From CAVWSM01 sp963799425 (GTDB lineage: Bacteria > Actinomycetota > Actinomycetes > Jiangellales > Jiangellaceae): a stretch of 64,000 bases of DNA. Both the position numbers and the translations under genes were made by a program. The DNA is taken from the NCBI GenBank assembly GCA_963799425.1, contig CAWCXA010000012.1, positions 124,001 to 188,000 of the forward strand, written 5' to 3'. This document shows, piece by piece, positions 44,789 through 52,360 of this stretch; positions within the stretch are counted from its first letter, which is position 1, and each line of letters begins with the position of its first letter. Under the pieces are notes generated by a model. The model ran no database searches, was not told the DNA's origin, and saw only the letters and a list, made by a program, of their open reading frames with translations.

Positions 44789-45265
44789 TCACCCGGATGG
44801 ATCGGATCGTGGCGCCAGGATCACCACGGCAGTCTCGGACGACCGCCTTGCTGCGAAGCCGTCCAACTGCCTGTCGATCTCACGCCACCTGGCCCACAGC
44901 CTCGAGCGTTCCGCACCCTCGGCAGCGCGCGCCGTCACCGGCCGAGGCCCGCCAACTAGCTCGACTGTCGCGTTCGCATGCGTCTGCAGATTGAGCCACC
45001 AAGCCGGCTCCGGACTAGCCCAGCCGTTCATAGCCAGAGTGACCAGGTTCGGACCGTCCTCGAAATAGCCGACGATCACTCGATGGTCTCGTCCAGAGCG
45101 CCGCCCAGTCGTCGTAAGCCGCAGCGTGCCCCACCGCCCAGTCTTCGGACGCCACAGCCCCACGCGGCCACCACTAACACGGCAGACCGTGCGATGCAGC
45201 GACCACACGGACCGGATGAACCAGCGAGGTGGCAGACGCGGACCTCGAACCCGTTCGACAGACAT
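44789..45265 (-). CDS. Deazaflavin (F420)-dependent nitroreductase family protein
   Basis: The 158-aa protein matches the Ddn-like fold: an N-terminal amphipathic helix, a LRLTTTGRRSGRDHRVIVGYFEDG strand pair, and the WWLNLQTHANATVELVGG cofactor-binding segment. Family members use reduced coenzyme F420 to reduce quinones or nitro compounds. This supports an F420-making actinobacterium. It is the first gene of a two-gene unit with the mannosidase and is divergent from the third DHA2 exporter. Confidence 0.85.
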   Translation of the reverse strand: MSVERVRGPRLPPRWFIRSVWSLHRTVCRVSGGRVGLWRPKTGRWGTLRLTTTGRRSGRDHRVIVGYFEDGPNLVTLAMNGWASPEPAWWLNLQTHANATVELVGGPRPVTARAAEGAERSRLWARWREIDRQLDGFAARRSSETAVVILAPRSDPSG

Positions 45266-45520
45266 CGGCTGACCCCTCCCGGTTCCCGGCGTCGAGGCTA
45301 CGAGTCGGAGCGTGCCGAGTCCAGGTGCTGTTCCCGCCGCGCGGAACGTCGGCTAACGCAAGCCGAGATGGGGTTACAGGTAGCCGGTAGTGGGGTTGGG
45401 CGCTGCCGGTGGCGACAAGATCGGGTCTCCGCCGCCATGGTGATTGGAGGGCGTACCCCGTCGTTCTGCCGATGCTGCGACGGAACCGACCCACTCATGG
45501 TGCGCACGAGGAGGTCTTCA

Positions 45521-47044
45521 ATGGCATCCGCTCAGGACGCCACACAGATCGACACGACCGGTGTCGGGCGCACCGGTCCGGCTTATGGCGCGCGGTTCCG
45601 GTCCCACTGGTGGGCGCTGGCAGTGATCGCTCTGGGTCAGCTGATGGTGGTGCTCGACGGGACGATCGTGAGCATCGCGCTACCGTCTGCGCAGAACGAG
45701 CTGGGCTTCAACAACGACGGACGACAGTGGGTCGTCACCGCCTACTCGCTGGCCTTTGGCAGCCTCCTGCTGCTCGGCGGGCGGCTGGCCGACCTGTTCG
45801 GACGCAAGCGGATCTTCATCATTGGCCTCATCGGCTTCGCCGTCGCGTCGGCGCTCGGCGGCGCGGCCCAGAACTTCAGCATGCTGGTGGGTGCGCGCGC
45901 GATCCAGGGAGCCTTTGCCGCCCTGCTCGCGCCCGCGGCGCTGTCCCTGCTGACCACCACGTACACCGAACCCAAAGAACGCGCCCGCGCGTTCGGCGTC
46001 TTCGGCGCCGTCGCCGGGTCCGGCGCCGCCATCGGCCTGATCCTCGGCGGCGTTCTCACCGAGTACCTCGACTGGCGGTGGACGCTGTACGTCAACGACA
46101 TCATCGCGGTCTTCGCGCTGGTCGGTGCAATCGTCTTCCTCCGCCGCTCGGTCCCGGAAGAGCGGCCGAAGATCGACACCCCCGGCGTGCTACTCGTCGC
46201 CAGCGGCCTGTTCAGCATCGTGTTCGGGTTCGCCAACGCCGCCAACCACCCTTGGGGAAATTGGCTGGTCTGGGGCTTCCTCGTCGCCGGTGCCCTGTTG
46301 TTGATCGCCTTCATCGGCTGGGAGGCCCGCGCAAGCCACCCCTTACTGCCACTGCGCGTGCTGGCCGACCGCAACCGCGGCGCCGCCTACGCCACTGCCC
46401 TTATCTCTACGGCGGGTTTGTTCGGAGTCTTCGTCTTCCTCACCTTCTACCTGCAGCAGACCCTTGGCTACTCGCCCGTCAAGAACGGTGTCGCCTACCT
46501 GCCGATGGTCGCTGCGCTGAGCGTGGTGGCGCAGCTGTCGGTAAACCTGCTGTTGCCGAGGTTTGGGCCGAAGGTGACGGTGCCCATCGGCCTGCTGCTC
46601 GCCGCGTTCGGCCTGGTCTGGCTGACCCGCCTCGGCCTGGACAGCACCTACGCCGCGCACGTGCTCCCGCCGCTGCTGCTGATCGGCGCTGGTTTGGGCC
46701 TGGCGCTGCCGGCGACGTTCGCCCTGGGCACCATTGGCGTGCAAATGAACGACCAGGGCGTGGCCTCGGCCACCGTGAACACCTCGCAACAAGTCGGCGG
46801 GTCCATCGGCACAGCGCTGCTCAACACCCTGGCCGCCACCGCCGCCACCAGCTACGCGGCGCACCACCTGACCGATCCGCAGGTCCAGGCCAACGCAGCA
46901 CTGCACAGCTACACCACCGCCTTCTGGTGGTCGGCCGGCTTCTTCACCTTCGGCGCGCTCGTGGCGGCGCTGTTGTTTCGACGGAGGGTACCGAGCCCGC
47001 CGGTCGCAGCTGCGCCACGTACGGCCGAGCCCGTCCGCGCCTAG
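45521..47044 (+). CDS. MFS drug exporter, DHA2 family (third in the window)
   Basis: The 507-aa exporter has LDGTIVSIALPSAQNELG in helix 1, the motif A loop GRLADLFGRKRIF and 14 predicted helices. The ATG at 45521 has AGGAGG six bases upstream; longer readings cover only the divergent promoter region. It is monocistronic and converges on the haloperoxidase-type hydrolase. Substrate unknown. The nearby flavin monooxygenase and haloperoxidase genes hint at detoxification of aromatic compounds or antibiotics (inference). Confidence 0.93.
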   Translation: MASAQDATQIDTTGVGRTGPAYGARFRSHWWALAVIALGQLMVVLDGTIVSIALPSAQNELGFNNDGRQWVVTAYSLAFGSLLLLGGRLADLFGRKRIFIIGLIGFAVASALGGAAQNFSMLVGARAIQGAFAALLAPAALSLLTTTYTEPKERARAFGVFGAVAGSGAAIGLILGGVLTEYLDWRWTLYVNDIIAVFALVGAIVFLRRSVPEERPKIDTPGVLLVASGLFSIVFGFANAANHPWGNWLVWGFLVAGALLLIAFIGWEARASHPLLPLRVLADRNRGAAYATALISTAGLFGVFVFLTFYLQQTLGYSPVKNGVAYLPMVAALSVVAQLSVNLLLPRFGPKVTVPIGLLLAAFGLVWLTRLGLDSTYAAHVLPPLLLIGAGLGLALPATFALGTIGVQMNDQGVASATVNTSQQVGGSIGTALLNTLAATAATSYAAHHLTDPQVQANAALHSYTTAFWWSAGFFTFGALVAALLFRRRVPSPPVAAAPRTAEPVRA

Positions 47045-47061
47045 GCCGCAGCCGCGAGCGG

Positions 47062-47886
47062 TTAGGCCTGAATGAAGGCCAGCAGGTCGGGGTTGATGAC
47101 GTCGGCGTGAGTGGTGCACATGCCGTGCGGGTATCCCGGGTACACCTTCAGCGTGCCGTCCCTGAGCAGGGTGATCGACCGCTCGGCCGCGGCCCCGATG
47201 GGCACCACCTGGTCATCGTCGCCGTGCATCACCAACGTGGGGACATCAATGGCCTTGAGGTCGTCGGTGAAGTCGGTTTCGGAGAACGCCTTGATGCCCT
47301 CGGTGTGGGCCTTGACCCCGCCCATCATGCCCTGCCGCCACCAGTTCTGAATCACGCCCTCAGAGACCGTCGCGCCCGGGCGGTTGAACCCGTAGAACGG
47401 TCCAGCCGCAAAGTCGCGAAAGTACTGGGCCCGGTGGAAGGCGGTCCCTTCACGGATGCCGTCGAACACCTCGATAGGCAGGCCACCGGGATTGGCTTCG
47501 GTCTTCAGCATCAGCGGCGGCACCGCGCTGATGAGCACCGCCTTGGCAACCCGACCCTGCCCATGCTGGGCGACATACCGGGCGACTTCGCCGCCCCCGG
47601 TTGAGTGGCCGACATGGACCGCGTCGCGCAGGTCGAGATGACTCATGACGGTCGCCGCGTCAGCGGCGTAGGTGTCCATGTCGTGGCCGTCCGAGGTCTG
47701 TGTCGAGCGGCCGTGACCACGACGGTCATGAGCGACGACCCGATAGCCGAGCTGCACGAAAAACATCAGCTGCGTGTCCCAGTCGTCGGAGCTGAGGGGC
47801 CATCCGTGGTGGAACACGATCGGCTGACCGCTGCCCCAGTCCTTGTAGAAGATCTCCGTGCCGTCCTGTGTGGTGACGAAGGGCAT
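47062..47886 (-). CDS. Alpha/beta hydrolase, cofactor-free haloperoxidase type
   Basis: The 274-aa hydrolase has the oxyanion segment HHGWPLSSDDWD, the nucleophile elbow GHSTGGGE (Ser95), the acid in MHGDDDQVVP, and the base in GYPHGM. This is the set seen in non-haem chloroperoxidases/perhydrolases. The ATG at 47886 has AGGAGG upstream. These enzymes hydrolyse esters and can form peracids. It lies on the same strand as the flavin monooxygenase but 115 bp away. Confidence 0.92.
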   Translation of the reverse strand: MPFVTTQDGTEIFYKDWGSGQPIVFHHGWPLSSDDWDTQLMFFVQLGYRVVAHDRRGHGRSTQTSDGHDMDTYAADAATVMSHLDLRDAVHVGHSTGGGEVARYVAQHGQGRVAKAVLISAVPPLMLKTEANPGGLPIEVFDGIREGTAFHRAQYFRDFAAGPFYGFNRPGATVSEGVIQNWWRQGMMGGVKAHTEGIKAFSETDFTDDLKAIDVPTLVMHGDDDQVVPIGAAAERSITLLRDGTLKVYPGYPHGMCTTHADVINPDLLAFIQA

Positions 47887-48001
47887 GGCCTTGCCTCCTG
47901 AGCATTGGCGTTGTCCACAGGTTCGCACTCGGGCGGCATCTATGCACTAGGGCCAGCGGGTCCCGTGTCGGCGCCTCCCGGTATGCCTAGGATGTCGGGT
48001 T

Positions 48002-49474
48002 CTAATGAGCCGGAGTGGCCGCTCCGAACCAGGTTGCAAGTGCTTGCGGCAGGTCTGGGTCCGTAACGTCTCCTGTCCAGGCGACATGTCCGTCGGGTCG
48101 GATCGCCACGGCCGGGGGCGCAGCAACCTCGCCAAGGACCGGGACTTCCCACACGCCATCGTGCCTGGCGTCGACCAACCGGACTCGGGTCGCCCAAGGA
48201 GAGATGTCGAAACCGCCGGGTTCAGCGAGGTTGAGGAGCACGGGCCGGGCGTCGTGCAGCAGGGTGAACACGCGCGTGGGACCGTCGGCGGTCTCCAGGT
48301 CGAGGTCGGGCATGCGCCGCCCGAGCAGCGGGTGTCCCTCTCCGAGGTCGTAGTGGATGTCGAGACCGGAGAGCATCGCGGCGATGCGCCGGCGCGGCTC
48401 GTCCATGCTCAGCAGTTCGGCCATGGTGTCGCGGAGAGCCTGGTGACGCTCGTCGGGGCTGCTGAGCGCGACTTGCGCACTGGTGTTGTGCAGCACCCGC
48501 GCACCGACCGGATGCCGTTCGGCGTGGTAGGTGTCCAGGAGGCTCTCGGGTGACGTCTCGTTCACCACCTGGGCCAGCTTCCATCCCAGGTTCACGGCAT
48601 CCTGCACGCCGGTGTTGAGGCCCTGGCCGCCCTGCGGGGGATGCACGTGTGCGGCATCGCCCGCGAGCAGGACACGTCCCTCGCGGTAGGACGCCGCCTG
48701 CCGACTCATGTCGGTGAAACGGGAGATCCGAGACGGGCTGTGCACTCCGTAGTCCGTCCCGTAGGCGCCGATGAGTGCGTCCCGGAGGTCCTGCAGGGTG
48801 GGCTCGCCGGTGTGGTCGACGTGTCGTTCCCTGAGCACGACCCCGTACGGCCCTCCACCCTCCACCCTGTTAACGGGACCGATGCCACCGCCCTCACGGC
48901 GCGTGCCGATCTCCGGCTTCTCGTCCATCTCGACCTCGGCAATCATCCAGCTGGTCGACGGATCCAGTCCGGGGAAGTCGATGCCGGCTGCCTTGCGGAC
49001 CACGCTGCGTCCTCCGTCGCAGCCGACGAGGTACCCCGCGCGGAGCGATGTGTCATCGGACAGCTCGACATCGACACCAGCGTCGTCCTGGGCGAGGCCC
49101 ACCACCTCGCGGCCACGAAGGATCGGGACCCCAAGCTCACCGACAACCCAGTCGGCCAGAATGCGCTCGAAGTCGCTCTGCCACAGCGCAAGCAGGTAGT
49201 CGTGGCGGGTTGGGAAGTCGCTGATGTCCAAGGGGATGTAGGCGTAGCCCACGCCCGGATGTACTTGCCCCTCCGAGAGGAACCGTTCCGCGATGCCACG
49301 CTGATCGAGCACCTCGATGGTGCGGGAGTGAAGTCCCCCGCCCCGCGATCCGTCGAGATCCTGACTGGTGCGTCGTTCGACAACGACGACGTCGACCCCG
49401 GCCAACGTCAGCTCGCCCGCCAGCATCAGCCCGGTCGGGCCGCCTCCTGCGATCACCACCGCATGCTCGGTCAT
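48002..49474 (-). CDS. Class A FAD-dependent aromatic monooxygenase (PheA/TfdB type, Rox-like)
   Basis: The 490-aa flavoprotein has the GGGPTGLMLAGEL dinucleotide motif at the start, a DG motif in YLVGCDGGRSVVRKAAG and the FAD-ribityl motif GDAAHVHPPQGGQGLNTG. A C-terminal thioredoxin-like region follows. It hydroxylates an aromatic substrate with NAD(P)H and oxygen. The N-terminal half resembles rifampicin monooxygenases of actinomycetes, but substrate cannot be decided from sequence. The ATG at 49474 is preferred to a GTG at 49486. Confidence 0.9.
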   Translation of the reverse strand: MTEHAVVIAGGGPTGLMLAGELTLAGVDVVVVERRTSQDLDGSRGGGLHSRTIEVLDQRGIAERFLSEGQVHPGVGYAYIPLDISDFPTRHDYLLALWQSDFERILADWVVGELGVPILRGREVVGLAQDDAGVDVELSDDTSLRAGYLVGCDGGRSVVRKAAGIDFPGLDPSTSWMIAEVEMDEKPEIGTRREGGGIGPVNRVEGGGPYGVVLRERHVDHTGEPTLQDLRDALIGAYGTDYGVHSPSRISRFTDMSRQAASYREGRVLLAGDAAHVHPPQGGQGLNTGVQDAVNLGWKLAQVVNETSPESLLDTYHAERHPVGARVLHNTSAQVALSSPDERHQALRDTMAELLSMDEPRRRIAAMLSGLDIHYDLGEGHPLLGRRMPDLDLETADGPTRVFTLLHDARPVLLNLAEPGGFDISPWATRVRLVDARHDGVWEVPVLGEVAAPPAVAIRPDGHVAWTGDVTDPDLPQALATWFGAATPAH

Positions 49475-49707
49475 CTGCGCACCCACCCCACAAGTCCCGG
49501 CTCCATCGGTTCTGGCCGTGGTCGGCTCAGCGAACGAGTCATCGTGAGCACGTTTCGGTCGCTGGCGGCAAGCCCCGCCCCTCGGGCTATGTTGTCAGTG
49601 GCGGCGAAGTTCACGCTCGACGATGCGCGCAACCTGACCAGGTAGTCGATGGCCACGGTCGTGGAGCGCCCGAGCGAGTAGCGCTTGTCTCAGAGAGGAA
49701 CCGTGCG

Positions 49708-50091
49708 ATGCCCAATCCCAATCGTGACGACTACGAAGACCTTCCCGATCGGCTACGTGACCCGGGCGCTGACCCGGAGGCGGCGGGAATTCCGGAGTCG
49801 GCTGAAGACCTGAACCCAGGGGTTGGCCTTGTCGACGATCCGGAGCGGGAGTCGATGCCGACCGAAGCACCTGTCGTGTCGACGTCGTTCGGGACGACGG
49901 CCGACGAGCAGCTCCAGGGTGAGGGACTGGAGCGGAAGCTCGCCCGGGAGGAGCCGGACGTCGGCCAGCCGGGTTGGCATCCTGACGTCGATCTACGGGA
50001 CAGCCGACCGGCCGAGGAAGCGGCCATGCACATCGAGGACGAGGAGTCGGCAGCCGCACTCGACGACGAGTTGGACGACGAGGAGCAGTAG
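49708..50091 (+). CDS. DUF5709-like acidic protein
   Basis: The 127-aa, strongly acidic, probably disordered protein has a conserved RPAEEAAMHI segment near the C-terminus and an NPGVGLVDDPERE motif, as in DUF5709 proteins of actinobacteria. GAGAGGA lies before the ATG. It is alone between divergent and convergent neighbours and is followed by a strong bidirectional terminator. The function of the family is unknown. Confidence 0.75.
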   Translation: MPNPNRDDYEDLPDRLRDPGADPEAAGIPESAEDLNPGVGLVDDPERESMPTEAPVVSTSFGTTADEQLQGEGLERKLAREEPDVGQPGWHPDVDLRDSRPAEEAAMHIEDEESAAALDDELDDEEQ

Positions 50092-50158
50092 TCGCTTCAA
50101 GTGCTGCACGACCCTGTCGAGTTCGAATTGGGGAGCGCGCCCGGATCTGATGCGTTGT

Positions 50159-50199
50159 TCTGTCCTCCCGCCCGGTGCGGTCACGGGCGGGAGGACAGA
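50159..50199. terminator. Bidirectional terminator
   Basis: A perfect 16-bp stem (TCTGTCCTCCCGCCCG at 50159-50174 with its complement at 50184-50199) encloses a 9-base loop between the convergent DUF5709 and PoxB genes. It is the strongest hairpin I found in the window. Confidence 0.85.
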
Positions 50200-50206
50200 T
50201 GCCCAA

Positions 50207-51952
50207 TCAGAAGGCGGACGGTCGAGGAATGTTGCGGAGGTTGGCTCGGGCGAGCTCGAGCATCTGGCCGACGCCGCCGTCGAGCACGATCTTGCTGGCG
50301 GCGAGCGCGAAGCCCTTCACCTGGTCCCCGCTGATGTGCGGCGGTATCGACAGCGCGTTGGGGTCGGTGACGAGATCGACAAGCGTAGGGCCGGGATTGG
50401 TCATTGCTTCCTCGAGCCCGGTGCGGATGTCGGTCGGCTTCTCAATGCGGACCGCGTGGATGCCGGCAGCTTCAGCGATCGCCGCGTAGTTCACCGGCGC
50501 GTGGTCGGTGCCGAAGTCGGGCAGCCCATCGACGAGCATCTCGAGCTTGACCATGCCAAGTGACGAGTTGTTGAACACGATGATCTTCACCGGCAACTGG
50601 TGTAGCGCGACAGTGAGAAGCTCGCCCATCAGCATCCCGAGCCCGCCGTCGCCGGACATCGAGATGACCTGGCGACCGGGAAAGGCGAACTGGGCACCGA
50701 TCGCGTGCGGCAGCGCGTTGGCCATCGAGCCGTGGATGAACGAGCCGATCACCCGGCGCCGGCCGTTAGGCGTGACGTAGCGCGCCGCCCAGACGTTGTT
50801 CATGCCGGTGTCGACGGTGAAGATCGCGTCGTCGGCGGCGACCTCGTCAAGGATGCGGGCCGCGAGCTCGGGATGGATGGGCACGTGGTGCTCGATGTCC
50901 CTGGTGTACGCGTCCACGACGTGCTCGAGCGCCTTGGCGTGCCGGCGCAGCATCCCGTCGAGGAACGACCGATCGGGCTTCTGCGTCACCCTCGGCAGGA
51001 CGGCGCGCAACGTCGCAGCAACGTCGCCGTGCACGCCGAGCTCTAGCGGGGTGCGGCGGCCCAACCGGGCCGCGTTGTGGTCGACCTGGATGGTGTGCGC
51101 CCCGGGCAGGAAGTTGTCGTATGGGAAGTCGGTCCCCAGCAGCAACAGCAGATCGGCGCCGTGGCTTGCCTCGTAGCAGGCGCCGTAGCCGAGCAACCCG
51201 CTCATCCCGACGTCGTACGGGTTGTCGTACTGGATCCATTCCTTGCCGCGGAGCGTGTGGCCGATCGGGCTGTTGATCCTGGCGGCAAGCTCCATCACCT
51301 CGGTGTGCGCACCCTGCACACCGGCACCGCAGAACAGCGTCACGCTCTGGGCGGCGTTGAGCCGGTCGGCGAGCGCTTGCACCTGCTCCTCGGGCGGCAC
51401 GACGGTTGCTTTCCCGGGCGTCGACGCGCTCGACCCGGTGGCATGGTCGACCGACTCGTGCAGCACGTCACCCGGCGTCACCAGCACCGACACACCGCCA
51501 CCGCCAAGGGCCTCCCCCACTGCAATGCGGGCCAGCCGTGGCATCTGTGCCGGCTCGCTCACCACCTCGCAGAAGCTGCTGCACTCGACGAACAGCCGCT
51601 CCGGATGCGTCTCCTGAAAGAAGCCCGTCCCGATCTGCGCGGACGGGATCTGGGTGGCTATGGCCAGGACCGGAGCACCCGTACGGTGCGCGTCGTACAA
51701 ACCCTGGATCAGGTGCGTGTTGCCCGGTCCGCAGCTCCCCGCACAAACAGCGAGCCTGCCGGTCAGTTGCGCCTCGGCCACCGCCGCAAACGCGCCGGCC
51801 TCCTCGTTGCGCACATGCACCCAATCAATCCCATCCGTGCGACGGATGGCGTCCACCACGGGGTTCAAGCTGTCGCCAACAACGCCATAGATGCGCTCGA
51901 CGCCGGCTTGACGAAGCACATCTATCAGCTGCTGGGCCAGCGTTGTGCTCAT
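50207..51952 (-). CDS. poxB: Thiamine-diphosphate pyruvate oxidase/dehydrogenase (PoxB-like)
   Basis: The 581-aa enzyme has the ThDP glutamate region HVRNEEAGAFAA, the middle FAD-type domain, and the ThDP-binding GDGGLGM to NNSSLGM motif. It resembles PoxB and related enzymes that decarboxylate pyruvate to acetate and pass electrons to quinone. The C-terminal membrane-binding tail of E. coli PoxB is not obvious, so acetolactate-like or other activity is possible. The ATG at 51952 with AGAGGA upstream is chosen. It ends just after the strong terminator. Confidence 0.88.
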   Translation of the reverse strand: MSTTLAQQLIDVLRQAGVERIYGVVGDSLNPVVDAIRRTDGIDWVHVRNEEAGAFAAVAEAQLTGRLAVCAGSCGPGNTHLIQGLYDAHRTGAPVLAIATQIPSAQIGTGFFQETHPERLFVECSSFCEVVSEPAQMPRLARIAVGEALGGGGVSVLVTPGDVLHESVDHATGSSASTPGKATVVPPEEQVQALADRLNAAQSVTLFCGAGVQGAHTEVMELAARINSPIGHTLRGKEWIQYDNPYDVGMSGLLGYGACYEASHGADLLLLLGTDFPYDNFLPGAHTIQVDHNAARLGRRTPLELGVHGDVAATLRAVLPRVTQKPDRSFLDGMLRRHAKALEHVVDAYTRDIEHHVPIHPELAARILDEVAADDAIFTVDTGMNNVWAARYVTPNGRRRVIGSFIHGSMANALPHAIGAQFAFPGRQVISMSGDGGLGMLMGELLTVALHQLPVKIIVFNNSSLGMVKLEMLVDGLPDFGTDHAPVNYAAIAEAAGIHAVRIEKPTDIRTGLEEAMTNPGPTLVDLVTDPNALSIPPHISGDQVKGFALAASKIVLDGGVGQMLELARANLRNIPRPSAF

Positions 51953-52022
51953 CAAGAATTCCTCTCCCCGGGTGATGGGGCCGACAGCCTCAGACTTACC
52001 GCTCCGGTGCCAGGCCGCATCT

Positions 52023-52056
52023 CCACCAGCGCCCTACCCGGCTGGTGGCCACCAGC
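52023..52056. promoter_or_regulatory. Three-half-site operator between poxB and a small gene
   Basis: CCACCAGC (52023-52030) is followed by the 16-bp perfect palindrome GCTGGTGG-CCACCAGC (52041-52056). The element lies 71 bp from poxB and about 130 bp from the 54-aa gene, in the divergent region. Confidence 0.5.
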
Positions 52057-52186
52057 AGTCGCGCGATTGCTGCCAACCGGTATGCGAACTTGCCGCCTGC
52101 CATGAAGACAGCGCCGCCAGCGAAGGCAACCCTGGGGGTAGACGTCTCCGAACACACAGCGAACCGCATTCAACGTGAGGTAAAAA

Positions 52187-52351
52187 ATGACTATCGAAAC
52201 GATCGTGGTAGGTCGCCGAATTGGAAGTTCTACCAAGAGGTACCACCCGGCAACGCCGATGGTGCGTGAGTCGGTCATCCGGCAAGCCGCCAAGCATCCC
52301 GAATCCATCATTGTCATCGAGTACGACAACGGCGAGATCGAGGTCTTCTGA
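52187..52351 (+). CDS. Small 54-aa protein
   Basis: The ORF starts at an ATG with GTGAGG six bases upstream and ends 9 bp before the convergent kinase stop. The product runs from a MTIETIVVGRRIG strand, through a polar helix-like centre (VRESVIRQAAKHP), to a SIIVIEYDNGEIEVF strand. It is compact and looks like a folded beta-alpha-beta mini-domain. I do not recognise a family. It is divergent from poxB and shares the palindromic control region. Confidence 0.6.
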   Translation: MTIETIVVGRRIGSSTKRYHPATPMVRESVIRQAAKHPESIIVIEYDNGEIEVF

Positions 52352-52360
52352 GGCGAAAAG

